Origin: CAWGUU01 sp963825765
Lineage (GTDB): Bacteria; Actinomycetota; Acidimicrobiia; Acidimicrobiales; AC-14
Reading direction: 5' to 3'
DNA length: 64,000 nt
Assembly (NCBI GenBank): GCA_963825765.1
Contig: CAWGUU010000009.1
Span: forward strand, 1-64,000
Shown piece after piece: positions 9,314 through 17,773 of the stretch. Below the pieces are notes generated by a model. It was not told where the DNA came from and did no database searches. It saw only the letters and a program-made list of their open reading frames with translations. A program made the position numbers and the translations under genes. Positions within the stretch are counted from its first letter, which is position 1; each line of letters begins with the position of its first letter.

Positions 9314-9946
9314 GTGTCGAACAGCCGGTTCGGGGCGGCCAATCAGTCAGGAGCGTCTGTTGAACGTTGCCGCTGTCTCTTTGACGTGACGCGACCGCCC
9401 GACCACTCTCTTGTGGCCGGCCGCCCACCTGTGTCCGGCCGCCCCCATGTGATCTTGGCCGACGGGCGGACCGAGGACATCTGGAAGGCGCACACGCCGC
9501 CGGGAACGCTCCATGTCGCCGTCTCCGTCCAGCTCGTCACGCGAGGCGGGCAGTGGCTCCTGCAGCGGCGGAGCCACACCAAGCCGCTGTTCGCCGGCAA
9601 GTGGGCGAACAGCTGCTGCACCCATCCCAAACCGGACGAGGACACGCAGTCGGCGGCCGCCCGCCGGGTGACCGAGGAGCTCGGCATCCACGCGGTGTCC
9701 CTCGTCGCGGCCGGCGAGTTCACCTACCAGGCTGCCGATCCGGCGAGCGGGATGGTCGAGCACGAGCACGACCATGTCTTCGTCGGCTTCACCGACATGG
9801 ACCCGGTCGCCGATCCCTCGGAGATCGACGAGCTCTGGTACGGCACGTTCGACGACGCGTTGGTCAAGGTTCGCGGGGACGAGGGGGCGCCATGGGCCGG
9901 GACCGTGCTGGAGCTCTGTGGCACGGCGGTACGCCGATGGACCTGA
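9314..9946 (+). CDS. idi: Isopentenyl-diphosphate delta-isomerase, type 1
   Basis: A 210-residue Nudix-fold isomerase that interconverts IPP and DMAPP in the cytoplasm. NSCCTHP contains the catalytic cysteine, AARRVTEELG is the Nudix-like helix, and HEHDHVF supplies metal-ligand residues. The acid EIDELWY near the C-terminus is also conserved. The GTG at 9314 follows an island promoter. The first 35 or so residues are unlike the family and a later start is possible. Its last 10 bases overlap the ATG of the prenyltransferase gene, so the operon is translationally coupled. It supplies DMAPP for the island cyclases. Confidence 0.92.
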   Translation: MSNSRFGAANQSGASVERCRCLFDVTRPPDHSLVAGRPPVSGRPHVILADGRTEDIWKAHTPPGTLHVAVSVQLVTRGGQWLLQRRSHTKPLFAGKWANSCCTHPKPDEDTQSAAARRVTEELGIHAVSLVAAGEFTYQAADPASGMVEHEHDHVFVGFTDMDPVADPSEIDELWYGTFDDALVKVRGDEGAPWAGTVLELCGTAVRRWT

Positions 9947-11010
9947 CCGGTCTGGCCGATCTGCTCAGGCTGCCGGGGCTGCCCGGCACCCTGCTGCGGG
10001 TGGAGGGCGTGATGACGGAGCTGGTGGGCTCCGCCGACCCGAACCTGGCCGAGCCCTGCTGCCGGATCCTTCGGGGCGGAAAGCGGGTTCGGCCCGCCCT
10101 TGTCGTCGGTTCCGCCGCGTGCGGGTCGGGCTCTCCGGACGACCGGAAGCTGCTCGGGGCGGCCGCCGCCGTCGAGTTCGTGCACATCGGCTCGCTCGTG
10201 CACGACGACATCATGGACAACGCCACGGATCGCCGCGGCGTCACGACGATCAGCTTCCTGGAAGGCCCGAGCACCGCCCTGCTCTGCGGCGACGTGCTGT
10301 TCGCCCTGGCGAACTACGCCGCCGCCCTGGTGGGCCGGGAAGCGGCGCTCGAGGTGGCGGACACGATCGTGGCCCTCTGCAACGGGCAGGCCCGTGAGAT
10401 GGCCGACAACTTCGACCCCTACCGCGCCGAGCAGTCGATCTTCAACGCCATCGAGGGGAAGACGGCGGCCCTGCTGCGCACGTCGTGCCGCCTGGGCGGG
10501 CACTGCGCCGGCCTGGACGAGGACCGGATCGATGCGCTCGGAGACTACGGCCACGCCTTCGGCATGTCCTTCCAGCTCATCGACGACGTCCTGGACTTCG
10601 TGTCCAGCAAGGCGCTTTCGGGCAAGCCCGTGCTGAACGACATCCGCTGCGGCGTGTACACGCTGCCGATCGCCCTGGCCCGCAGCTCCGAGCACGGAGA
10701 CGACCTGCTGAACGCCCTGGCGCCGAACACCGACGGGCCGAACAGCGAGCCCGGCGGCCACGGTCCGAGCCTGTCGGAGAGCCAGGTCGAGACCGCCGCG
10801 GCGATCCTGCGGTCCGGGGACTACTTCCGGCAGGTCCTCGACCTGGCCATGAGCTACGCGGACGAGGCCGCCGACCACCTGGCGGCCCTGGCCGACGGCC
10901 CCACCGTCAGCGGCCTGGCCCGCCTGCCGCGGCTCTACGTCGAGGAACAGATGCGGACGGTTTCCGACCTGCATGCGCTCGGCCTGTCGGCGTCGGTCAA
11001 TGGCCGCTGA
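9937..11010 (+). CDS. Polyprenyl (GPP/FPP/GGPP-type) diphosphate synthase
   Basis: A 357-residue class I trans-prenyltransferase that condenses IPP with allylic diphosphates. Both aspartate-rich motifs are intact: HDDIMDNATDRRG (first) and FQLIDDVLDF (second). The RGGKRVRP segment near the N-terminus is the IPP-binding pattern. The product length cannot be fixed from sequence; GPP and FPP are needed by the neighbouring cyclases. The ATG at 9937 overlaps the end of idi, and the stop overlaps the start of the dxs-cyclase gene by 11 bases. This contrasts with the second prenyltransferase-like gene at 17774-18844, which has a damaged second motif. Confidence 0.92.
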   Translation: MDLTGLADLLRLPGLPGTLLRVEGVMTELVGSADPNLAEPCCRILRGGKRVRPALVVGSAACGSGSPDDRKLLGAAAAVEFVHIGSLVHDDIMDNATDRRGVTTISFLEGPSTALLCGDVLFALANYAAALVGREAALEVADTIVALCNGQAREMADNFDPYRAEQSIFNAIEGKTAALLRTSCRLGGHCAGLDEDRIDALGDYGHAFGMSFQLIDDVLDFVSSKALSGKPVLNDIRCGVYTLPIALARSSEHGDDLLNALAPNTDGPNSEPGGHGPSLSESQVETAAAILRSGDYFRQVLDLAMSYADEAADHLAALADGPTVSGLARLPRLYVEEQMRTVSDLHALGLSASVNGR

Positions 11011-13777
11011 GCAGAACCTGCTCCTGGACTCGATCGACGGTCCGGCCGACCTGAGGCTCCTGGACGCCGACGGCCTCGAGATCCTCGCCGCGGAGATCCG
11101 GCGTTTCATCGTCCAGTCGGTCTGCCTGACGGGCGGTCACCTCGGGTCCAACCTCGGGGTGGTGGAGCTCACGCTCGCCCTCCACCGGGCCTTCGACTCC
11201 CCCCGCGACGTCATCCTCTGGGACACCGGACACCAGGCCTACGTCCACAAGATCGTGACGGGTCGGCGGGAACGGTTCACGGGTCTCCGCCAGTCGGGCG
11301 GGCTGTCGGGATATCCCTCGCGCTCCGAGTCGGTGCACGACTGGGTCGAGAACAGCCATGCCTCGACCATCCTCAGCTACGCCCACGGGCTCGTGACCGC
11401 GTTCGGCCTTCGCGACGAGGTCGACCGGCGGGTCGTCGCCGTGCTGGGCGACGGATCCCTGACCGGAGGCATGGCGTACGAGGCGCTCAACAACCTCGGC
11501 CACGCCGGCCGGAACGTTCTCATCGTCCTCAACGACAACGGCCGCTCGTACGCCCCGACCGTGGGTCGCCTCGGTGGTGGCGGGGACGCGGTCCGGGCCT
11601 TCTTCGGGGCGCTCGGGGTTCGGTACGTCGGCCCCGTCGACGGCCACGACGTCGCCGGCCTCGAGCGGGTCCTGACCGAGGCCGCGACCTTCGACGGGCC
11701 CGTCGTCGTCCACGCCCTCACCCAGAAGGGCCTGGGGTACGGGCCGGCGGAGGACGACGACGAGAAATGCCTACACGACACCCCGATCTTCGATCCCACG
11801 ACCGGCCCGCCCCGGTGGGTGCCCGCCGGCTACACGCAGGCCTTCGCCGACGCCATGGTGCGCGCCGGCGGGCGCGACGAGCGGGTCGTCGCCATCACCG
11901 CGGCGATGGCCGGCCCCACCGGCCTGCGTCCCTTCCAGGACCGGTGGCCGAAACGGTTCCTCGACGTCGGGATCGCGGAGCAGCACGCCGTCACCGCCGC
12001 CGCCGGTCTGGCCCTCGGGGGGCTCCGCCCGGTCGTGGCCGTCTACTCGACGTTCCTGACCCGCGCCCTGGACCAGGTCAACCTCGACGTCGGGCTCCAC
12101 CGGCTCCCGGTGATCCTGTGCGTCGACAGGGCCGGCATCACCGGGGACGACGGTCCATCGCACCACGGCGTGCTGGACATGGCGCTGCTGTCGAAGGTCC
12201 CCGGCATGACGATTCTGGCCCCCTCGTCCGCCCAGGAGCTCCACGTCATGCTCGACGACGCCCTGCGGGCCGACGGCCCGGTGGCCGTCCGCTACCCCAA
12301 GGGCCCGGCGCGCCAGGTGGACGCCGACCAGGTCGGCTCGGGCCTGGCCGCTCGACGGGTGCGGACCGGGCCGGACGTGTGCATCGTCGCCGTGGGGCCG
12401 CTGCTCGAGGCGGCCGAGGAGGCCGGTCGGCTGCTGGCCCACCAGGGCCTGGGCGCGACCGTCTGGGATGCTCGAGCCGTGAAGCCGCTCGACCCGGCGA
12501 TGATCCTGGACGCCGCCGGCCACCCCCTTGTCGTCACCGTCGAGGACGGCGTGCTCCAGGGCGGCGTCGGCAGCGCCGTCGCCCACGCGCTCGCCGGGCA
12601 CCCCGTGCCCGTGCCCGTGCTCACCCTCGGCATCCCCGACCGGTACATCCCCCACGGCAGCCGAACCGGCATCCTGGCCCGACTCGGGCTCGACGCGGCA
12701 GGCATCGCCGCCTCCATCGTCGGTGCCCTCGGCTCCCGGGAGGACGCCGGCCCCGCCCTACCGGTTCCGGTGCCTCCGACCGGCTCACGGCGGGAGCCCG
12801 GGAGCCGTTTCGGCCGGATCGACGTCGAGAGCAGGCTGCCGCTCGCGGTCCACCCTCGCAGCGACGAAATCGAAGAGCGCTGCTACGACCGGGTCCGTCC
12901 GCTTCTGTACGAGCACTTCGCCGACGAGCGCCTCGCCGAGGGCTATCTCCGGCAGCGCATGGCCCTGTGGGCCTGCGTGTGTTACCCCCACATGGCCGAC
13001 GACCGCTGCCTCAGCCTCCCGGGGATGATGATCCCCGGCGTCCTTCTCGACGACTCGTTCAGCCGTCCGGAGATCATGCAGAGCGTGGAGCACGCGGCAC
13101 GCCTGCGCGACCGGTTCTGTGCCGTCCTCGACGCGACCGCGTCGCCCGACTTCGCAGCAGGGCGCATGCTCCAGGAGGCGCTGGCGCTCGTGACTCCTCA
13201 GATGTCCCGCTCGCTGAAGGAACGGTACGTCGGCAGCTTCCGGCAGATCGTCGACAGCAGGGTCCTCGAGGTCGCCGTGCGCACCGCGGGGAGGGCGTTG
13301 GACTTCGAGGCCTACATGGCGCTGCGGCGAACCGACCTGTTCGGGTACTGGTCGACCATCCAGACCGAGTACGCCCTCGACATCGACATGGCCGCCGAGC
13401 TGGCCGCCGAGCCGAGGTTGGCCCGGGCCCGGGACCTGGTGATCGAACACCTGGTCTTCGTGAACGACCTGTTCTCCTTCCCCAAGGAGTACGACGCCGA
13501 CGAGGTCATGAACTCGATCTGGGTCCTGCTGCGCCGGGGCGGGCTCGAGCTCGGGGAGGCGGTCGAGAAGGTGCGCGCGCTGATCGCCGAGACCGAGGAC
13601 TCCTTCATCGTCCTGCGGGACGAGATCCTCGACGGTCCGCCGGCCGGCAGCGACGTCGACCGCTACCTGGTCGAGCTGGGACACCTCGTGAGCGGGAACC
13701 TCCACTACCACCGGTGCACCACGCGCTACGGCGGCGATGACGTCGTACTGGGAGAAGCCACGTCAGCGAGCTGGTGA
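11000..13777 (+). CDS. Fusion of 1-deoxy-D-xylulose-5-phosphate synthase with a class I terpene cyclase domain
   Basis: A 925-residue continuous frame. Residues 1 to about 580 are DXS, which makes DXP from pyruvate and glyceraldehyde-3-phosphate with thiamine diphosphate. It has HLGSNLGVVE, TGHQAYVHK, the GDGSLTGGM...NN cofactor motif (about 150-170), GIAEQHA with the catalytic Glu (about 325) and DRAGITGDDGPSHHG. The loop after DNGRSYAPTVG is roughly 40-50 residues shorter than in ordinary actinobacterial DXS. A Pro-rich linker (about 585-610) leads to a terpene cyclase-like domain of about 310 residues. That domain has LLDDSFSRPE (about 683), the NSE triad NDLFSFPKE (about 821) and HYHRCTTRY near the end. 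The first acidic motif lacks the usual third acid at +4/+5. The start at 11000 overlaps the prenyltransferase gene. Confidence 0.88.
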   Translation: MAAEQNLLLDSIDGPADLRLLDADGLEILAAEIRRFIVQSVCLTGGHLGSNLGVVELTLALHRAFDSPRDVILWDTGHQAYVHKIVTGRRERFTGLRQSGGLSGYPSRSESVHDWVENSHASTILSYAHGLVTAFGLRDEVDRRVVAVLGDGSLTGGMAYEALNNLGHAGRNVLIVLNDNGRSYAPTVGRLGGGGDAVRAFFGALGVRYVGPVDGHDVAGLERVLTEAATFDGPVVVHALTQKGLGYGPAEDDDEKCLHDTPIFDPTTGPPRWVPAGYTQAFADAMVRAGGRDERVVAITAAMAGPTGLRPFQDRWPKRFLDVGIAEQHAVTAAAGLALGGLRPVVAVYSTFLTRALDQVNLDVGLHRLPVILCVDRAGITGDDGPSHHGVLDMALLSKVPGMTILAPSSAQELHVMLDDALRADGPVAVRYPKGPARQVDADQVGSGLAARRVRTGPDVCIVAVGPLLEAAEEAGRLLAHQGLGATVWDARAVKPLDPAMILDAAGHPLVVTVEDGVLQGGVGSAVAHALAGHPVPVPVLTLGIPDRYIPHGSRTGILARLGLDAAGIAASIVGALGSREDAGPALPVPVPPTGSRREPGSRFGRIDVESRLPLAVHPRSDEIEERCYDRVRPLLYEHFADERLAEGYLRQRMALWACVCYPHMADDRCLSLPGMMIPGVLLDDSFSRPEIMQSVEHAARLRDRFCAVLDATASPDFAAGRMLQEALALVTPQMSRSLKERYVGSFRQIVDSRVLEVAVRTAGRALDFEAYMALRRTDLFGYWSTIQTEYALDIDMAAELAAEPRLARARDLVIEHLVFVNDLFSFPKEYDADEVMNSIWVLLRRGGLELGEAVEKVRALIAETEDSFIVLRDEILDGPPAGSDVDRYLVELGHLVSGNLHYHRCTTRYGGDDVVLGEATSASW

Positions 13778-13858
13778 CGGTCACCGACCCCGGGCGCGGT
13801 GGTGCTGCACTGGTCCAGGTCCGATGCATCGGGAACGCACGCGTGGCCGACACGTAGC

Positions 13859-14698
13859 GTGCGAATCCTGCTAGCCGATGACGACGGCGACGTGGGGGTC
13901 CTGCTCCGTCATGCCCTCGGCCGCGCCGGCCTGGTCGTCGACGTCGTGGACGACGGAGTCGAAGCCCTCTGGATGGCCTCCGAGGTCGCCTACGACATCA
14001 TCATCCTCGACGTAAACATGCCCGGACAGAACGGGTTCGAAGTGTGCCGACGCCTGCGGGAGTCGAGCAACTGGACACCGGTGATCTTCCTCACCAGCCG
14101 CGGCGACGTTCCCGACCGGATCACGGGCCTCGACGCCGGTGCCGACGACTACCTCGTGAAGCCGTTCTCGATCGGTGAGCTGCACGCTCGGATCCGAGCG
14201 GTCGGCCGGCGTCGGCTCGAGGTGCGGCCGACAGTGCTCGTCGCGGGCGAGATGGAGGTGGACCCGGCCACCCGGCGGGTACGGCTCCGGGGCGCCGACG
14301 TGGCCCTCACCAGCAAGGAGTTCGCCCTCGTCGAGCTCCTCGCCCGCCGGCCCGGCGAGATCGTGACCCGGGCCGCGATCATCGACGCCCTCTACGACTT
14401 CGCCTACGACGGCAGGTCCAACGTGGTGGAGTCCCTGGTCCGCCGCGTGCGCGACAAGATCGACCGGCCCTTCGGGCGCCAGTCGATCGAAACGGTCAGG
14501 GGCGCCGGGTACCGCCTCCGCCCCGGCTCCCGGGCGATGGCGGTGACCACGGTCTTGCGGTTGGTCTTGCGGGCATCGAGGCGGTGGAACTTGCCGCACA
14601 GGCGCAGCTGGGCGGCCCAGGCCCGGGCCACGACGTCGGGGGCGAGGCCCTCTTGGCGGTGCCGGAGGATGGCGCCCACCGCCGGCTTGGCCTTGTAG
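13859..14698 (+). CDS. OmpR-family response regulator, 3' end replaced by IS110 sequence
   Basis: The receiver domain has ADDDGD acidic residues, the phosphoacceptor in ILDVNMPG and the conserved lysine in VKPFS. The C-terminal winged helix runs to ETVRGAGYRLRP. Coding similarity stops at about 14530, where the frame enters IS110 sequence and continues for some 55 unrelated residues to 14698. The two functional domains seem complete, so the protein may still act. The GTG at 13859 starts directly before the receiver domain. A longer start at 13799 adds 20 unlikely residues. It lies 82 bases after the dxs-cyclase gene and could be the last gene of that operon. No histidine kinase is adjacent. 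Confidence 0.8.
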   Translation: MRILLADDDGDVGVLLRHALGRAGLVVDVVDDGVEALWMASEVAYDIIILDVNMPGQNGFEVCRRLRESSNWTPVIFLTSRGDVPDRITGLDAGADDYLVKPFSIGELHARIRAVGRRRLEVRPTVLVAGEMEVDPATRRVRLRGADVALTSKEFALVELLARRPGEIVTRAAIIDALYDFAYDGRSNVVESLVRRVRDKIDRPFGRQSIETVRGAGYRLRPGSRAMAVTTVLRLVLRASRRWNLPHRRSWAAQARATTSGARPSWRCRRMAPTAGLAL

Positions 14699-15588
14699 GC
14701 CCAGGCCGACTCCACCAGCTGGGCTCGCAGGTGGCCGTTGCCGGCGTGGGTGATGCCGCCCCGGCGGGTGCGCTCACCGCTGGAGTCCTCGCTGGGCACC
14801 AGCCCGGTGAAGGCCATGAACATCCCGGCGGTGGGGAACCGCCGCCAGTCGCACACCTCGGTGGCCAGCGTCAGCCCGCCCAGGCGGGTGATGCCCCGGT
14901 AGGCGCCCAGGCGGTGCACGGCGTCGGCGAAGGGCGCCCGGTCGTACCAGCAGGCCAGATCGGCCTCGATGGCCTCGACGGCGGACTCCCGGGCGCTCAG
15001 CGTCGCCTGGTAGTGGGCCAGGGTCTCGTTCAGGGCCCGCTCCTCGAAGCGCTGTTGGCGGATCCAGGCCTGGTGCTTGAGCGTCCAGTTGTCGCCGCCC
15101 CGCCACACCCGGCCGTGGCGCAGCAGGAACTTGCCCAGCCGGTGGCGGGCCCGGGTGCGGTCGATGACCATGTCGGCCCGGGCCCGGCACAGGTCCCTCA
15201 CCGCCTCCTCGGCCACGCTCGGCACCCGCACCGAGCTGAGCTGGCCGGCCCGGAACAGCAGGGCCAGGCGTCGGGCGTCACGGCGGTCGGTCTTGACCCG
15301 GTCGCCGGGGCGGGTGGGGATCAACGACGGGGCGATGACCTCGCAGTGCATCCCGGCGCCCCGCAGCACCCGGGCCAGCTCGTAGCCGGTGGGACCGGCC
15401 TCGTAGCAGGCCCACACCCGCGCCGGCTCGTCGAATCGGGCCACCAGACGGCGCACCGACTCGTCGTCGGCGCTCAGGCGGTCGACCACCGGGGTGTCGG
15501 AGTTGGGCTCGAGCAGCCCGGTGGAGATGGTGTGGGCGTGGACGTCCATTGCCAGGACACGAACATGAGAGGGAACATGGATCAGCAC
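14404..15588 (-). CDS. IS110-family transposase, C-terminus truncated
   Basis: A DEDD-type transposase of about 350 native residues. The N-terminal RuvC-like part has AMDVHA, WACYEAGPTGYEL and KTDRRDARRLA. The C-terminal Tnp20 part has LGAYRGITRLGGLTL and FTGLVPSEDSSGERTRRG, with the catalytic serine in the SEDSSG motif. After KTVVTAIARE (about 14530) the reading frame runs antisense through the response regulator gene. The native C-terminus and one element end are therefore missing. The start ATG is at 15588. Such elements use a structured non-coding RNA encoded beside the transposase; any such region here would lie at about 15589-15695. Confidence 0.88.
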   Translation of the reverse strand: MLIHVPSHVRVLAMDVHAHTISTGLLEPNSDTPVVDRLSADDESVRRLVARFDEPARVWACYEAGPTGYELARVLRGAGMHCEVIAPSLIPTRPGDRVKTDRRDARRLALLFRAGQLSSVRVPSVAEEAVRDLCRARADMVIDRTRARHRLGKFLLRHGRVWRGGDNWTLKHQAWIRQQRFEERALNETLAHYQATLSARESAVEAIEADLACWYDRAPFADAVHRLGAYRGITRLGGLTLATEVCDWRRFPTAGMFMAFTGLVPSEDSSGERTRRGGITHAGNGHLRAQLVESAWAYKAKPAVGAILRHRQEGLAPDVVARAWAAQLRLCGKFHRLDARKTNRKTVVTAIAREPGRRRYPAPLTVSIDWRPKGRSILSRTRRTRDSTTLDLPS

Positions 15589-15690
15589 GGCCGGCTCCTT
15601 CCGTATGTGGCTCGGTCCGCCTCATGGTGGACAACCCACGCAAGATGCGGAACGGGCCGGCCGTTCCATACTCACTGAGCCGCCGTGCCG
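14530..15690 (-). mobile_element. IS110-family insertion sequence remnant
   Basis: The element is bounded on the left by the abrupt loss of response-regulator similarity at about 14530, and on the right by an unclear point between the transposase start (15588) and the hairpin at 15696. IS110 elements have no long terminal inverted repeats and often make no target duplication, so the ends are approximate. No second copy is present in the window. Confidence 0.6.
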
Positions 15691-15695
15691 ACCCA

Positions 15696-15747
15696 CGTTC
15701 TGCTCGCGCAATTCCGGGATATGGCCGGGTCTTGCGCGAGCAGAACG
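15696..15747. repeat. Perfect 16-bp inverted repeat (large hairpin)
   Basis: CGTTCTGCTCGCGCAA (15696-15711) is exactly complementary to 15732-15747, with a 20-base loop. No T run follows, so a simple intrinsic terminator is not certain. It lies between the IS110 remnant and the promoter of the channel gene. It may insulate that promoter, or be part of a mobile-element end or an RNA structure. Confidence 0.7.
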
Positions 15748-15757
15748 GCGGGGCGAT

Positions 15758-15801
15758 CCGTACTTCCTACTGACGACGTCGGGGGAGGTCGTTCGTAGGC
15801 T
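15758..15801 (+). promoter_or_regulatory. Island promoter for the CASTOR/POLLUX-type channel
   Basis: The dyad CCGTA-CTTCC-TACTG (15758-15772) leads into GACGAC (15772-15777). After 18 bases comes TAGGCT (15796-15801). Transcription should begin about 15807-15808, only 5-6 bases before the TTG at 15813, so the mRNA may be nearly leaderless. Confidence 0.7.
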
Positions 15802-15812
15802 CGGGCACCATC

Positions 15813-17750
15813 TTGGGAACCGTCGACACAAGCCCGGACACCGAGCGGCGGGGCCGTCCGGCGTCTCCACGATCGTCCCGGAGGGCGGCCTCGGGGCGCC
15901 GGCCGTCACTGCGCCGGCGCGTGAGGTACCGGTTCGACAACAGCCTCGCCGGTGGACCGCTGGTGCTCATCGGCTGGCTCGGCCTGGTCGTCCTCGGGAT
16001 CGTCGTGATCGCCGCCGCCGCCGGCCGGTTCCTGCTGGGGGCCGCCGGTAGTGGCGGGTTCTTCGAGAACGTCTGGGAGAGCCTCCTCCGAGTCTTCGAC
16101 TCGGGAGCATTCCAGAGCGAGACGGCATGGCCGTCCCGGCTGGTGTGGTTCTTCGTCACCCTTCTCGGAATTCTCGTGGGAGGTTCGCTCATCGGGCTCA
16201 TCGCCGCCGCCATCGACGCGCGGGTCGAGGACCTGCGCAAGGGTCGGAGCCCGGTCATCGAGACCGGGCACACGCTGATCCTCGGCTGGTCGGCGCGCCT
16301 CCCGGTGATCGTCAAGGAGCTGTCGATCGCCAACGAGAGCGTCACCCGGCCCGCCATCGTGATCCTCGCCCCCCGGGACGTCGTCGCCATGGACGCCGAG
16401 CTCCGGGACCGGGTCGACGACACAGGGAACACGAGGGTCGTGTTCCGCAGCGGCAACCCCTGGCAGCCGGCTCACCTGCAGTTGGCCAACATCGCCGGCG
16501 CCCGCTCGGTGATCGTGCTGGCCGGCGAGGACGGCGACGCCGCGGTGATCAAGACCATCCTGGCCGTGAAGTCGCTCGACCCCGACTTCTCCAGTGCCAA
16601 CGTGGTGGCGGAGTTCACCCACCCCGAGCACGCCCTGACCCTGCGCTCGATCACCGGCGGGGCGGTCGGCACGGTGAACTCCGACGACGTCATCGCCCAG
16701 GTGACGGCCCAGGCCTGTCACCAGTCGGGCCTGGCGGTCGTGTTCCGGGAGCTCCTCGACTTCGATGGTCACGAGTGCTACTTCGCCGAGGTCCCCGACC
16801 TCGTCGGGCACACCTACGGTGAGGCGCTCCTGTCCTTCGAGCGCTGCTCGGTGATCGGCCGCTTCGGCAACGGCGGGCTGGTCGAGCTGAACCCGGCGGC
16901 TGCCACCGTGTTCGAGCCAGGTGACCAGGTCATCGCCGTGGCGGAGGACGACGAGACCCTCCTGTTCACGGGCGTCCGCGAGATCGCCGTCCCGGAGCCC
17001 GCTTCGCCGCTGCGAGGAGACGGGGTTCCCGTGCGCGTGCTCATCGTCGGGTGGAGCGGGTTCGGCCCGACCGTCGTCAGGGAGCTCGACGAGTTTCTGG
17101 CTCCGGGTTCGCTGATCGAGATCTCTGTCGACCCGTCCCTCGCCGACACCTCCAGCCTGGAGGACATCGGCATCGCGAACGCGACGATGCACGTGTCCCT
17201 CACCCAAGGGGGGCCCGAGGAGTTGCGCTATCTCCGGGATCTGAGGCCGTTCGACCAGGTGATCGTCTTGGGGTACCGCGACGAGCTGAGTATCGACGAC
17301 GCCGACTCCCGCACGCTGCTGACCCTTCTCACCCTGCGGGAGATGTGGCCGGTGGAAGCCACCCCGCGGGTGCGGATCATAGGTCAGCTGCTCGACCAGG
17401 CCAATGCTGCGCTGGCAGGCGCGACGGGAGTCGACGACTTCATCGTCAGCGACGCCCTGGCCAGCTTGATGCTGGCGCAGCTGTCGGAGCGCGCCGAGCT
17501 GCAAGCGGTGTTCGACGACCTGTTCGACCCGAAGGGCGCGGTCGTCGAGCTTCGTCCCGCCCACGGCCTCCTGCCCGACGCACCGGTTCGCTACGAGCAG
17601 ATCGTCGCCGCCGGCGTCGCCCAGAGGGTGTCGGTGCTCGGCTGGCGCGTCGACGCCACGGGCGAGGTCGTGGTCAACCCGCCCAAGGACGCCCAGGTCC
17701 ACCTCGCCGCGGTCGACCAGGTCCTGGTCGTGGGGCTGCGGGCCGGCTGA
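15813..17750 (+). CDS. CASTOR/POLLUX-type ion channel with RCK-like NAD-binding domains
   Basis: A 645-residue membrane protein. A basic N-terminal tail precedes two hydrophobic segments (about residues 50-80 and 108-130). The diagnostic ETGHTLILGWS then begins the first of two cytosolic Rossmann/RCK-like halves; the second begins at VRVLIVGWSGFG. This is the layout of the CASTOR/POLLUX/DMI1 family, whose plant members are nuclear-envelope cation channels; bacterial members are poorly characterised. No TVGYGD-type filter is seen. The TTG at 15813 is nearly leaderless relative to the predicted transcript, and a downstream start is possible. It shares the island promoter with the terpene genes and converges on the encapsulin operon. 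Confidence 0.82.
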   Translation: MGTVDTSPDTERRGRPASPRSSRRAASGRRPSLRRRVRYRFDNSLAGGPLVLIGWLGLVVLGIVVIAAAAGRFLLGAAGSGGFFENVWESLLRVFDSGAFQSETAWPSRLVWFFVTLLGILVGGSLIGLIAAAIDARVEDLRKGRSPVIETGHTLILGWSARLPVIVKELSIANESVTRPAIVILAPRDVVAMDAELRDRVDDTGNTRVVFRSGNPWQPAHLQLANIAGARSVIVLAGEDGDAAVIKTILAVKSLDPDFSSANVVAEFTHPEHALTLRSITGGAVGTVNSDDVIAQVTAQACHQSGLAVVFRELLDFDGHECYFAEVPDLVGHTYGEALLSFERCSVIGRFGNGGLVELNPAAATVFEPGDQVIAVAEDDETLLFTGVREIAVPEPASPLRGDGVPVRVLIVGWSGFGPTVVRELDEFLAPGSLIEISVDPSLADTSSLEDIGIANATMHVSLTQGGPEELRYLRDLRPFDQVIVLGYRDELSIDDADSRTLLTLLTLREMWPVEATPRVRIIGQLLDQANAALAGATGVDDFIVSDALASLMLAQLSERAELQAVFDDLFDPKGAVVELRPAHGLLPDAPVRYEQIVAAGVAQRVSVLGWRVDATGEVVVNPPKDAQVHLAAVDQVLVVGLRAG

Positions 17751-17773
17751 CGCGAGACGTCAGCCCCGAGGAG

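Noticed and set aside
12700..12830. DXS-cyclase fusion explained by a missed stop between two separate genes
   Set aside because: No stop, start with ribosome-binding site or frame change is visible in the linker, and the frame is continuous. Resequencing could still overturn this.
13799..13858. Earlier start for the response regulator
   Set aside because: The extra 20 residues have no similarity to receiver domains, and the GTG at 13859 begins exactly at the domain.
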